Shown in pieces: positions 44,844 to 53,686 of a stretch of 64,000 nucleotides of DNA. Origin of the DNA: Sansalvadorimonas sp965221135 (GTDB lineage Bacteria > Pseudomonadota > Gammaproteobacteria > Pseudomonadales > Endozoicomonadaceae); NCBI GenBank assembly GCA_965221135.1, contig CBDCRZ010000087.1:1-64000 (forward strand), in the 5' to 3' direction. Position numbers and translations under genes: made by a program. Each line of letters starts with the position of its first letter. Position 1 is the first letter of the stretch. A model generated the notes under the pieces. That model did not search any database. It saw only the letters and a list, made by a program, of their open reading frames with translations, and was not told the origin of the DNA.

Positions 44844-45947
44844 ATGAAAGCCATCACAACAGTTATAGCGTGTATCTTTTTCATGCAGTTGGCATGGGGT
44901 AAGGGTAACGAATGTTTCATTCAGGGAACTTACACAGACTTACACCACAAACGAACCTGTGACAGTAGTTTTTCCCTCAAACAGAAAGCACAAAACATTC
45001 TAAAAAATATGAACATGAAGAAAGTTCCACTTATAAAAATAGCGGGCTCAATTCATCACGCCGAGTTCTCGACAAGATTAAGAACAAATGAGTTTGGCCA
45101 AAAGAAAGAACATTTAATCATCAAGGTTCAGGACGGTATAAGAATGACAAGTGCCGATATTACCGATACCCATATGGTGATGTTTGATGATGGCATTCTG
45201 GCCATCCCTGACGCTTATGTATTTAGCTCCATGATGCATAATCTCAAGTACCCTGAATGGTTAAAAGTCTTTGAGACTCATCGTCTGTATAGAAAAATGA
45301 CCGGGCAGAGAATACTGTCTGATGAACAGATTCCCATCAAAGAATTCCTGGGAGAGCTTAATGACCATGGCTCGAAAGCCAGATTCATGAAAATCATCAT
45401 TCACGAAGATCTTAAAATGGCTTCCGTATCAGGCCACCTGACTCTGCATATAAGAGAAGCCATACTCCTTATTCACGAACACTTCCCCCGGGTAAAGACA
45501 ATACACCTTGATAAAACACCCGGTTCTTTCAGGGGATTCCATGTTGCTGATGCAGGCATACTCATAAGACACCTTGGGTTTGATACCTTTCTTTCCAGCA
45601 ACAGCGAAGTCAAATCCGCAGGCACCCTTCTGTTTTTCTCAGGAAACAACTTATTATTTGACCTTGGTGCCGTAATTGCTGATCACTTTGGTGACTCTTT
45701 CAGTGGGGGTAAAGGAGTCACAAACCATCCTGAAATGAGTGATTATGTGAAGGATTACTACCGTATTCTTTCAATGACTGGTGTTATTCACAAAGCTAAA
45801 GAAAATTACTCACCATCCAAACTTTATAGTTACACCAGTGATGAGCTTATCAATCTGGGTGCCAAAATATCAGAAACTCCCTATCAACTCACGCTACGCC
45901 ATTGTGAAGGTGAAACCCGAGACGCAGACAAGCTCGTAGCCGATTAA
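44844..45947 (+). CDS. Exported protein of unknown function, 367 aa
   Basis: Not recognised. Signal peptide of about 19 residues (cleavage LAWG/KG). The mature protein is His- and Lys-rich, with a repeated 'HxxxFxxxxxHxxD' feel (EAILLIHEHFPRVKTIHLDK, FRGFHVADAG) but no complete metal-protease motif. Two Cys near the mature N-terminus and one near the C-terminus. ATG at 44844; the preceding GGAAG lies about 10 bases before it. Single-gene unit. It is likely periplasmic or secreted. Confidence 0.75.
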   Translation: MKAITTVIACIFFMQLAWGKGNECFIQGTYTDLHHKRTCDSSFSLKQKAQNILKNMNMKKVPLIKIAGSIHHAEFSTRLRTNEFGQKKEHLIIKVQDGIRMTSADITDTHMVMFDDGILAIPDAYVFSSMMHNLKYPEWLKVFETHRLYRKMTGQRILSDEQIPIKEFLGELNDHGSKARFMKIIIHEDLKMASVSGHLTLHIREAILLIHEHFPRVKTIHLDKTPGSFRGFHVADAGILIRHLGFDTFLSSNSEVKSAGTLLFFSGNNLLFDLGAVIADHFGDSFSGGKGVTNHPEMSDYVKDYYRILSMTGVIHKAKENYSPSKLYSYTSDELINLGAKISETPYQLTLRHCEGETRDADKLVAD

Positions 45948-46073
45948 CAGAAGAGAAAGAATAAACCGGGAATAACCAGATAACCGCCCTGTTCTTCAAA
46001 ACACAGAAGGTTCCTTAATTCCTGACTAAGCTGAAAGTAATTTCGGACTATAGACCCTATTCAAGGACGATTT

Positions 46074-47474
46074 ATGCAAAACATTGGTTCTCACCGCAGC
46101 GCACTCCCCCAAAATTACCCGTCGCATAAAGATCAAAAAGCTACCAAAGCCCTGTTGCGCAGTTTGGCTAAGGAGAACAACACCACTCTAGCGGTCAAGC
46201 CTATCTCAAACAGACAGATAAGGATACTGACGGACCTTCAAGGCATCGGCCTTCAGAACGCGCAGAACCAGAACGTCGTGGTCGAGATGGCTTCTCTTCT
46301 GAGGGAGGACGGTACAGAAATCACTGGCACAATGGACACTGTTTTCGACTATCTGAAAGACAGCATCGGGCGTGAACATATAGCCACAATCAATGACCTG
46401 ATCGCTGCGAGACAGTTCTCGGAAGCAATGCAGATGATCGATGCATCCATTGCTCTGGATCTGGAAGGCCAGGCTGAGCTATTACAGATGAAGGAGCAAA
46501 CACTTGAGCTTATGGCTTCACTGCTTGATCAACTCCTTCAACAAAAAATATCTGAATCCGACCTGCCCAAAACCACAGCCGCCAATTACCTGCAGTGGCT
46601 TTCCCATCATGATCATTCGGCAACCCAGGAGCTTTATGATGAAATCAAGCACTTGGTCGCCATAGAACTCCCGAATGAACTGCATCAAAAGCACCACATA
46701 GAACCCGTTGCTCAACCACCAGGGCTATCACGACAACACTCCCGAACGGCTCTACCCAGCCTGCAGAAAATCAGCGATCAGGGTAACGAGGCTATTCAAC
46801 GATCCCTGACACCCCAGGCTGTCGCGCTGTCTATCAGTTCTCGCCCTCCCTCTATTATGCCCTCCATCACAGAAGGCCAGGCTATAGTGCGCCATGAAAA
46901 TGTACAGACCATCTCTGAACTCACCCAGCTTGTCCCCCCCGAATCCGCCCCCCTGATCATCTTCGACCTTGATGAAACACTTGTCTCCCGGGATGTCATC
47001 AACGGCGAAGTCCAAAGAGCGCCGGTCAACCCGAGCACTAGAAGTATTATTCAGCTCCTTCGCAGAAAGCGTCCCAAAGGCAGAATCATTGTTATGACCA
47101 AGGGTGATTTCCAGAGCACCGCTGAGAAAATGACAGCAGCCCGAGTCGATGAAATAGGATTGTTTGATGACGTCGAGATACTGAAAGACAACGAAAACGA
47201 TAAGGGTGCTCGACTGAAAACCTACCTGAGCCGTAATGACTTCAAGCCTGACGAAGTCTTTTTTGTTGATGACACCGATGGATTTCTGGAGCAGGTAGAA
47301 GACGCTTGCCGGGATTTACAACTACCCTGCCAATCTTTCCATTTCACCGGAGCCCTGCCAATGTCTCAACGCTGTAATGCCTTTGCCGTGAATGTATCTA
47401 TCAGCGACCTTGTGAGCCAGCACAACCGGTTACACCGGCAAGGTAACGAACGGATTGGCAAACGGTTTTCCTGA
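46074..47474 (+). CDS. Protein with C-terminal HAD phosphatase domain
   Basis: A 466-residue protein. Residues 1-285 are unrecognised, helical and Gln/Leu-rich (EGQAELLQMKEQTLELMASL). Residues about 293-440 are a HAD-like domain: IIFDLDETLVS (motif I, DxDxT), IVMTKGD (motif II), KGARLKTYL with a lysine near LKDNENDKG (motif III), VFFVDDTDGF (motif IV). This resembles the DUF2608-like HAD proteins of intracellular bacteria. A phosphatase role is likely from the conserved Asp pair; the partner is unknown. No signal peptide. Its 3' end overlaps a minus-strand ORF by 74 bp. Confidence 0.75.
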   Translation: MQNIGSHRSALPQNYPSHKDQKATKALLRSLAKENNTTLAVKPISNRQIRILTDLQGIGLQNAQNQNVVVEMASLLREDGTEITGTMDTVFDYLKDSIGREHIATINDLIAARQFSEAMQMIDASIALDLEGQAELLQMKEQTLELMASLLDQLLQQKISESDLPKTTAANYLQWLSHHDHSATQELYDEIKHLVAIELPNELHQKHHIEPVAQPPGLSRQHSRTALPSLQKISDQGNEAIQRSLTPQAVALSISSRPPSIMPSITEGQAIVRHENVQTISELTQLVPPESAPLIIFDLDETLVSRDVINGEVQRAPVNPSTRSIIQLLRRKRPKGRIIVMTKGDFQSTAEKMTAARVDEIGLFDDVEILKDNENDKGARLKTYLSRNDFKPDEVFFVDDTDGFLEQVEDACRDLQLPCQSFHFTGALPMSQRCNAFAVNVSISDLVSQHNRLHRQGNERIGKRFS

Positions 47475-47691
47475 TAATACAGGCGACAACGATTGCCTGG
47501 ATGAAACCAGACAGTTGGGCCTCTGGGTCTATCTCCGGCAGCGCTGCCTTAATTTCAGTTTCAGAAACAGACAGCAATACTTGTCTGGCGGACAGCTCTT
47601 GTAGAGATAATGGCTGCGTAAGCCTCTCTTCAACAACCTCCCGCACTGAATCGTTTTTCACATCTGCAATATCAATATCTGTGGGGGGCAT
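47401..47691 (-). CDS. Short hypothetical protein with SOCS-box-like segment
   Basis: A 96-residue ORF overlapping the 3' end of the HAD-domain gene. Residues about 27-65, PLSLQELSARQVLLSVSE then EIKAALPEIDPEAQLSGF, resemble a eukaryotic SOCS box (SLxxLCRxxI ... LPLPxxLxxYL) with Ser for the usual Cys. The remaining C-terminal part (CQSVRYLAGVTGC...) is likely read-through over the neighbouring gene. The resemblance is by eye only. It may be the C-terminal relic of a larger protein. Confidence 0.35.
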   Translation of the reverse strand: MPPTDIDIADVKNDSVREVVEERLTQPLSLQELSARQVLLSVSETEIKAALPEIDPEAQLSGFIQAIVVACIIRKTVCQSVRYLAGVTGCAGSQGR

Positions 47692-47728
47692 CCCGAACCA
47701 GAGCAGACTCTCGGTTCCATCCTAACTT

Positions 47729-48240
47729 TCATTGAAGCACGCTGACATACTCAGGAATCGGTCTTTTTACTGAACAGCGCAGGGGCGACACTTTCCATCT
47801 AATCACTACTGTGAGTGACGTCTTGAGGGGGACTCTTGACCCCCACGTTTTCACGGCCTCCCAAGCCTGCTTACCCTTCTCAAGTGCGGCCTCTTTTATT
47901 GCTGCACTTTTGATTAACGGCCGTGCACCAAGCCCATGAATGGTTAGTTGCACGTCACCGTCATCACCGTCGAAATATCCCACATGATAGCGTTTACGAA
48001 CAAGCTCCTCCCGAATACAGAAAACCTTCGCCAGCATCTTGAATTTATCACATGGAGCATGTATTCCAATTTCCCTTTAACATTTCTACAGCGCACCAGA
48101 AAGTTTCATAGCCTCTAACGCATATCAATACTGTTTGGCTGAACGCCCCTGCTATCAAGAAGACGGGTCTGCAACATGGACTCAATAGTACTGCCCTTGC
48201 AGTCCAGCTGGACCCTGCCAGCGTCTGGTTGATAAGGTTT
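47729..48240 (-). pseudogene. Decayed C-terminal copy of the 49920-51254 protein family
   Basis: Two segments match the intact gene's end. At about 48130-48240, a frame not used by the overlapping ORF reads CKGSTIESMLQTRLLDSRGV, close to CKGQTIEAMLQTRPLENRGV in the intact protein. At 47880-48037 the ORF reads ELVRKRYHVGYFDG ... QLTIHGLGARP ... AAIKEAALEKG, close to the last 60 residues of the intact one. Stops and frame changes separate the parts. The family itself is unrecognised. Confidence 0.75.
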
Positions 48241-49040
48241 AAAAAATTATCGCCATAGCTGGTCACAGCAGGCCCTGCCAGGCCATACATAATGAGAACG
48301 CCCATATCTGTCAGCTCTTCATGAGACATTAGTCTGACCGGGTAAGGCTCCATCTTCTGCCAGCTCTTAATATCCAGAACCTGGCGGTCTGCCATGATAC
48401 TCCCGTAAGTTCCATTCAACCCTTCCTGCGCTTTGATCTGCTCTTTATGGCATATGAGGGCATAATCATATTGCGCCTTCAGGCTGGTGCCATCTTCCAT
48501 ATCAATGCCATCAAGCATATACAAAAGATCATCGACGTCCTCAGGGCTCTCGCAGTACCTGTGCCCAAAAACATCGATTCCCGATACTCGGTGGATATTA
48601 TTCACTATTTTGTGTATTTCTTCCGCGGAATCTCTGTGTGTGACAAACACCCCATGCCTTGCCAGCTGTTTAACCCGCTGCCGTCTTTTATCTCCACCAT
48701 TGAGAATCGCCTTATTGAGTGCGTTAAGAAAGTGCATATCAACAGGCTTATCGATATGGCCTTCCGCCAGTGCCAATAAGCGTTTCTGCATCTGGTGAAG
48801 GGCACGTTCACAGTCTCGAAGACTCTCAGAAGTTATAGTGTCTGCCTCTTCATAACTAAATCTGCAGAAAACATCGTAATAGTCCCGGGGCGAGAGCGCA
48901 TTCAGAATATCCAGACCTTTTTGCGGGTTAAGGTAGGTTGTAAATGACTGGATAACATTCTCATGAGCATTCGAACTGGCCAGGGCTACTCCTGCAAAAC
49001 AAACAAGACCAATGGCCAACCTTGATATTGAAGCAATCAC
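48048..49040 (-). CDS. Exported protein of unknown function
   Basis: I set the start at a GTG (49040) because GGGAG lies 9 bases upstream and the product begins with a clean signal peptide (cleavage near VALA/SS). The longer ORF to 49091 starts with TTG and has no site. The mature part is unrecognised: His- and Arg-rich, with DDLLYMLDGIDMEDG. The last 60 or so codons (after about NLINQTLAG) overlap, in another frame, the decayed tail described at 47729-48240, so the natural C-terminus has probably been lost and replaced by read-through. Confidence 0.6.
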   Translation of the reverse strand: MIASISRLAIGLVCFAGVALASSNAHENVIQSFTTYLNPQKGLDILNALSPRDYYDVFCRFSYEEADTITSESLRDCERALHQMQKRLLALAEGHIDKPVDMHFLNALNKAILNGGDKRRQRVKQLARHGVFVTHRDSAEEIHKIVNNIHRVSGIDVFGHRYCESPEDVDDLLYMLDGIDMEDGTSLKAQYDYALICHKEQIKAQEGLNGTYGSIMADRQVLDIKSWQKMEPYPVRLMSHEELTDMGVLIMYGLAGPAVTSYGDNFLNLINQTLAGSSWTARAVLLSPCCRPVFLIAGAFSQTVLICVRGYETFWCAVEMLKGNWNTCSM

Positions 49041-49295
49041 TATTATCCACTCCCTGATAGTACAAAAAACAAAAGGTAGCCTTCTATTCAATAGAGACAG
49101 ACATATGTATTTAAGAGTTCTTAATAAACAATCAAATCGTTAGCACTCCTGACAATGATGTTATCAACATCAAAAAGCTGAAAACGAATACCATCAAATC
49201 ATTTGTTACCTACCTTGTCTGCTGAGTTAATGATTATCGAATCTTACTTTCTATCTAATCGCCCACAAAAACACCTCACAACTTTCGGGCTTTCT

Positions 49296-49505
49296 ATGAA
49301 AACCATAAAAATCATTACTGCACTTTTCATTATTCTATCCAGCCATGTTGTAGCTGACTTGAACTTTGACAACCTTTTCATTAGCGAGCGGACCGCAAGA
49401 AGTTACTCAATCCGCACCAGTTATTCACTGAGGTTGCGGAGTGGAATAAATTTCAGTAATCCAATATCACTTTATAAGCAGACCCTCCTCCCTTTCAGCC
49501 GGTAA
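49296..49505 (+). pseudogene. Truncated copy of the exported protein at 51613
   Basis: The 5' flank and first 50 codons are about 90 percent identical to 51520-51750 (signal peptide, then SSHVVADLNFDNLFI). Identity stops at about 49455, after which an unrelated sequence follows. It lacks the C-terminal two-thirds of the intact gene. Confidence 0.85.
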
Positions 49506-49512
49506 GAAATAA

Positions 49513-49810
49513 TTGCCATGCGGGTATTCCCTTCCGTATTTTCGTCTAGACTCCCTCGACGAACGAAAAGGGGCCGCCAGTCGTATTGCGTTCTTCCCGG
49601 TAAAAATAAATGCTCCCGAGCTTGTCACCCGCAAGCCGATTCATGCGGAGGTGTGGAGTCAGGATGACAACCGTAAAGCCCTGAAAGATCTGTCCCAATA
49701 TTTTTTCGCCAGCCGCACCATCTGCTGATGGCGCTATAAAAAAGGTCAAAAATTCGGTTCAGGCACTGGAGAATCAAAACGCTGAAGGAGAAAACCTCAC
49801 TCACCTATAG
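49513..49810 (+). pseudogene. Frameshifted gene fragment
   Basis: An ORF reads APELVTRKPIHAEVWSQDD ... KDLSQYF, then at a T6 run (49701-49706) a second frame continues naturally as SPAAPSADGAIKKVKNSVQA ... NLTHL and stops. A single-base slip in the T-run rejoins them. Unrecognised family; no start context. From 49811 to 49919 I see nothing further. Confidence 0.5.
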
Positions 49811-49919
49811 CTGGGGATAGACGCTAACCGGCAGGGGTTATCTTTGGGGGCGTTAGCCCCCACAAGGTGCAGGGGCGAGACCTTATATTACTGTTTGCGC
49901 GTCACGCCTGACACGACAC

Positions 49920-51254
49920 TCAAGGCTTGCTTCCTCTTATCGCGCGTGCTGCATCTATAACAGCAACAAGCCTTTCCCTCGCTGCCTCTTTTATAGCGTC
50001 CTTGCTTGCCTTTCCGCCAAACCCACGGAGGGTTAACTGCATTTCATTCTCGCCCTGACCCGCTGACACCCTGAAGCGTCTGTTAATCAGATCATTCGTC
50101 AACATCTGCACATCAATACCGTGGCCCCTAACACCCCTGTTTTCGAGAGGGCGGGTCTGTAACATGGCCTCAATAGTTTGCCCCTTGCAGACTTCCTCCC
50201 CCTGCTCAGCCCGAATACGGAAGACCGGCTCGCTTTCGCCCTCTTCCCTCTCTGCAACAATATCCAGAGCTACAAGCTGTTTCATTTTTAGGCTGACCAC
50301 ATGGAGTCTGTACTTCCAGAGACCTTCAACATTTTCACAATGTACCAGAAAGTCTCTACTTGTCTCAGGGCTCTTCAAGACAGCGTCTGTCATTTTTTCT
50401 AACTCACTCTTCAGCTCTTCATCAGTGCCAGTGAACACCCATTTCGGCAAGGCTTCTGTATTCGTGCCTTTCACATCAACAAGAAGCTGCTTATCAGTTG
50501 CCGGGGTTTTATGCAGAGTATCCTGAAAAGCATTTTCCTCAATAGTAGAGTCCGTTGCATCAATATCCTGTTGCAAAACATGGTAGGCTTTAGTGGCGGT
50601 TGCATCGGGAAAGGTCAATCCTTTGAGACTCAGCTCCGGCGCGCGATCATTCCAGAGGATTAATCCATACTGGAACAGAAAGCTACTCAGAATACAGCAG
50701 GACATAGTAGCAGCGGCTGTTAACCCGACTATAGGCGCAGCAGCCAGACAGAAAGCCTGTGGAATAATATGGGTCAACATCGTAGAACCATAAGCATGCT
50801 TGAATATCGAATCATGCTGTTTGTGCATCTCAGTAAGATTTTCCACTTCCTTATTGAACATCACCTTTTTATATATATCATCCGACTCATTCAATATCGC
50901 ATGATCACCAAACAGATAACTTTTACGGACATTCAGCTCTGATGTTAATTTGTGCTTATCCGAGAATACAAGCTTGAGAATATAGCCATAGTTAATGAAT
51001 GGCAGCACCACGCTGGCAGCCAGAGCAACCGGAGCCATAGTAAGCCACCGCTCTTTTTTCACGTCACAGCTATCATCATCACTGAGTAAAGCTGTGCTGC
51101 GCATATTCATAGCTGCCCAAAACAGATGACTCTGCACATTTTTAATAACGGCCACTGTACGGGCATTCCACTCCAATGTTGTAGTCAAGGCTGTCATCGC
51201 AACCTGCTGCCCTACTGCTGCAATACAGCCTAACCTGCTATTCACAATATTCAT
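49920..51254 (-). CDS. Membrane protein of unknown function, intact member of the family decayed at 47.7 kb
   Basis: Unrecognised 444-residue protein. I use the ATG at 51254, preceded by GGGAGAG; the longer ORF begins with TTG at 51425 without a site. Hydrophobic segments at about residues 78-95 and 180-230 (FCLAAAPIVGLTAAATMSCC) suggest two to three membrane passes; the remaining 200 residues are soluble, ending in a conserved QLTLRGFGGKASKDAIKEAA block. Divergent from the exported gene at 51613. The matching divergent arrangement at 48.0-49.5 kb, partly decayed, shows a duplicated module. Confidence 0.7.
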   Translation of the reverse strand: MNIVNSRLGCIAAVGQQVAMTALTTTLEWNARTVAVIKNVQSHLFWAAMNMRSTALLSDDDSCDVKKERWLTMAPVALAASVVLPFINYGYILKLVFSDKHKLTSELNVRKSYLFGDHAILNESDDIYKKVMFNKEVENLTEMHKQHDSIFKHAYGSTMLTHIIPQAFCLAAAPIVGLTAAATMSCCILSSFLFQYGLILWNDRAPELSLKGLTFPDATATKAYHVLQQDIDATDSTIEENAFQDTLHKTPATDKQLLVDVKGTNTEALPKWVFTGTDEELKSELEKMTDAVLKSPETSRDFLVHCENVEGLWKYRLHVVSLKMKQLVALDIVAEREEGESEPVFRIRAEQGEEVCKGQTIEAMLQTRPLENRGVRGHGIDVQMLTNDLINRRFRVSAGQGENEMQLTLRGFGGKASKDAIKEAARERLVAVIDAARAIRGSKP

Positions 51255-51612
51255 TGATTGACTCTCTCCCAGGCTTTTTCCATTACCACGTATAAATGTT
51301 TTGCTCCTTGGACACACAGGTGCAGCAATAAGTGCGGAAACCAGAACAATAAACACCTGACAAAACCGACAGTCAAAATGTACAAAGCCTGTAATGAGCA
51401 GACGTAATGAGTAAACATAGTGCAATAACGAAATGGCCAGTCATTCGAAAAACAAGATAAAATCCTCGGCTCACAACTCCCCCCTTACCTGCCGTTACAT
51501 AACGATTATCATTAAAGTATTTGTTACTCATCCTGCCTGCTGAGTTAATGATTATCGATCTAACTTTCTATCTAATAACCCACAAAAACACCTCATAACT
51601 TTCGGGCTTTCT

Positions 51613-52167
51613 ATGAAAATCATTACTGCACTTTTCATTGTTCTATCCAGCCATGTTGTAGCTGACTTGAACTTCGACAACCTTTTCATTGGCGAGTGGA
51701 CCGCAAAAAGCTACTCAACCCGCACCAGTTATTCACTGAGGTTGCGGGGTGGAATAGGCTGCACAATGCCAGGCAACCCTGACATCACATATGGAGCGCC
51801 TGATAATCAAAATACCTTTTTAAAGTCTATAAACGGGATCTATGGTTTCTATGATTACAATGAGACTTATTCCTTTAGATCCGGGGCTATAGAAAGCATC
51901 TCAAACAAAATATTCATCATGCCTGAGGATTTAGACGGCCATAACAACTACATCATCCTCACAAGTGAAAGCTCATACCCTGTACTGCGCCAAAAGGTCA
52001 GAGATAACGGATTTCACTCCGTCACCAAAAAAGTCATCAGAATCAAAAAGCCCTATAAATTCAAAGCAAACCTCTCAATTAAAGACATTTCAGATAGCGA
52101 ATATCAGAAATTAGAGTTTTACAACAGACCTGTCATGCAAAGCATTGACAGGGTGAGGGATCTATAA
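51613..52167 (+). CDS. Exported protein of unknown function, 184 aa
   Basis: Not recognised. Signal peptide ends at HVVA/DL (residue 17). The mature part is Tyr/Ser/Ile-rich, likely beta-structured, with one Cys (GIGCTMPGN). No enzyme motif seen. A truncated near-identical 5' copy is at 49296. ATG at 51613. Confidence 0.75.
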   Translation: MKIITALFIVLSSHVVADLNFDNLFIGEWTAKSYSTRTSYSLRLRGGIGCTMPGNPDITYGAPDNQNTFLKSINGIYGFYDYNETYSFRSGAIESISNKIFIMPEDLDGHNNYIILTSESSYPVLRQKVRDNGFHSVTKKVIRIKKPYKFKANLSIKDISDSEYQKLEFYNRPVMQSIDRVRDL

Positions 52168-52229
52168 TCGAGTCTGGAATCTGGTGTCCTCAACTCTTTT
52201 TTAACCAGTGAAGGCTCTTGTTTGTATAG

Positions 52230-52610
52230 TTAAGGGCTCGACTCTTCTTCCTGTATGACTTCAAAACTGTTTTTAATAGCTTCTATCTCTGCTGGATCAG
52301 TATGCTTTTCAAAGGCACTCATCGCCGCATAAAGTGTTATAGAAACCAGAACCCCAGTAAACATAATCCCAACCATTCCAACAATGGCAGACAGTGCCTT
52401 TGAAATCCTTGTTACCGGCCTGATATCACCATAACCAACTGTAAGTGCGGTAATAAAAGACCAGTAAATCGCATCAAATTTGGACCATGACTCTATTCGA
52501 CCCACAACAAGCCCCGTGACAATAATGATTAGCCCCATCGTCATAAGAATTGGCGATATCAGGTACACCCCAATAAGAAATACATGAATAAAGGTAAATG
52601 TGAAGTCCAT
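52230..52610 (-). CDS. Two-helix potassium channel-like protein
   Basis: A 126-residue inner-membrane protein with the potassium selectivity filter TVGYGD (residues 57-62) between two main hydrophobic helices (about 18-36 and 72-94), plus a pore helix (FDAIYWSFITAL). This is the Ion_trans_2 family, which assembles as tetramers. A short acidic tail follows; no RCK domain is present, so gating is unknown. ATG at 52610. Converges with the exported protein gene. Confidence 0.88.
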   Translation of the reverse strand: MDFTFTFIHVFLIGVYLISPILMTMGLIIIVTGLVVGRIESWSKFDAIYWSFITALTVGYGDIRPVTRISKALSAIVGMVGIMFTGVLVSITLYAAMSAFEKHTDPAEIEAIKNSFEVIQEEESSP

Positions 52611-52737
52611 AAAACTGCCTAAAGATCAGCCAAAAATGAGTGGATAGGATTATTTCACTTGTGGGCAACATGATCAAAGGCGTCTGAAATCTGGGCCACC
52701 CGGCGGGTAATCTGGTAGTAATCCAGAGGTGGAGTAT

Positions 52738-52776
52738 GGGACACCCATTGATTCATCCAGAAACAATGGGTGTCCT
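52738..52776. repeat. REPIN-like palindrome 1
   Basis: Left arm GGGACACCCATTG (52738-52750) and right arm CAATGGGTGTCC plus T, separated by 13 bp. The same arm recurs at 53586-53681 and, as single copies, at 62791 and 63503 beside a decayed RAYT transposase. Confidence 0.75.
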
Positions 52777-52868
52777 GGATTTCTCTATATTTTTCAGAAC
52801 TTATGTCCAAACAGGTTGTCCAAACGCTCAGGTAAAAGGATTTTAACCTGAGAACTAACAGGATTGTT

Positions 52869-53258
52869 ATGGTTTACACACATCGTGCGATGGGAGTCCA
52901 TCGCTCTCACTCTGCGCCATATTCTGGTGAAGAGTTCGAGAAAAACAAGCTGCACAAGCAAAACTCATTGATTGTAGAAAAGCATCATACATCCCGGGAA
53001 TACCTGCCTATTCCCCGCCAGGACAGCGGCTATAACTCAGGAACGTCATCCATTTTCTCATCCTGCACCAGTCTCGATGTATCCATTCAAGCTCCCATGT
53101 TTGAGTCATTACCAGAAACTTCAGCCACAGAGACAGCCAGCAATGACGGTCACGCTGAAGTCTTTCGTATGGGGATAGGTGATCTGCTTATTTTTGAATC
53201 CAGCAGTACCTGGGGACAGGCAATGATCAAAATATCGGCCGGGGATGAGCCGCATTGA
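52869..53258 (+). CDS. Hypothetical protein with DSG-type degron-like motif
   Basis: A 129-residue, disordered, Ser/His-rich protein without a signal peptide. ATG at 52869; a purine-rich AACAGGAT lies before it. PRQDSGYNSGTSS (residues about 49-61) matches the DSGxxS pattern of eukaryotic phosphodegrons. Its last 14 bp overlap the start of the next ORF in another frame, which could be translational coupling or one gene split by a frameshift. Function unknown. Confidence 0.6.
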   Translation: MVYTHRAMGVHRSHSAPYSGEEFEKNKLHKQNSLIVEKHHTSREYLPIPRQDSGYNSGTSSIFSSCTSLDVSIQAPMFESLPETSATETASNDGHAEVFRMGIGDLLIFESSSTWGQAMIKISAGDEPH

Positions 53259-53577
53259 TGATCCCCACAAGTGCATGAGCAAAACCTTCCTTGCCAACAG
53301 CCGTTCAAAAGCGATGCAGGCCGCTTTGAATTTTCAGTTCAAGAAAACGCAGCACATGCTAGACAAGGGGATATTTGCTGGACAATATATAACCCTGATA
53401 AACGAGCTTGCCAAAATGGAACGAATCCATGGTAAAACGCAATATCGCGAAGGCTTTTCAGCAGTGTCAACCGAGGAGCTCAGGCGAATGCTTTCTGATG
53501 AGAAACACCTGGCAGACCAACCAGGCTCAGACTGGCTGGAAGGTAGCTCAGAGCTAGTCTGTGCAACCCCGGTTTAG
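53245..53577 (+). CDS. Hypothetical protein, 110 aa, overlapping the previous gene
   Basis: Unrecognised, helical and basic (FKKTQHMLDKGIFAGQYI), soluble-looking. The ATG at 53245 overlaps the end of the upstream ORF by 14 bp. No strong ribosome site is visible, so it either depends on coupled translation or is the 3' half of a frameshifted gene of about 235 residues. Confidence 0.5.
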   Translation: MSRIDDPHKCMSKTFLANSRSKAMQAALNFQFKKTQHMLDKGIFAGQYITLINELAKMERIHGKTQYREGFSAVSTEELRRMLSDEKHLADQPGSDWLEGSSELVCATPV

Positions 53578-53585
53578 GGAATAAG

Positions 53586-53681
53586 TCTGAGACACCCATT
53601 GATTCAATCAGAAACAATGGGATCCCAAATGGAGCGGAAAGCAGTGAGAAAACAATGGGAGAAATCAATGGGTGTCCCAGA
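53586..53681. repeat. REPIN-like palindrome 2
   Basis: 19-bp arms TCTGAGACACCCATTGATT (53586-53604) and its complement with one mismatch (53663-53681), enclosing 58 bp with a further degenerate AACAATGGGA. It ends 5 bp before the codA stop codon. Confidence 0.8.
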
Positions 53682-53686
53682 TTATC

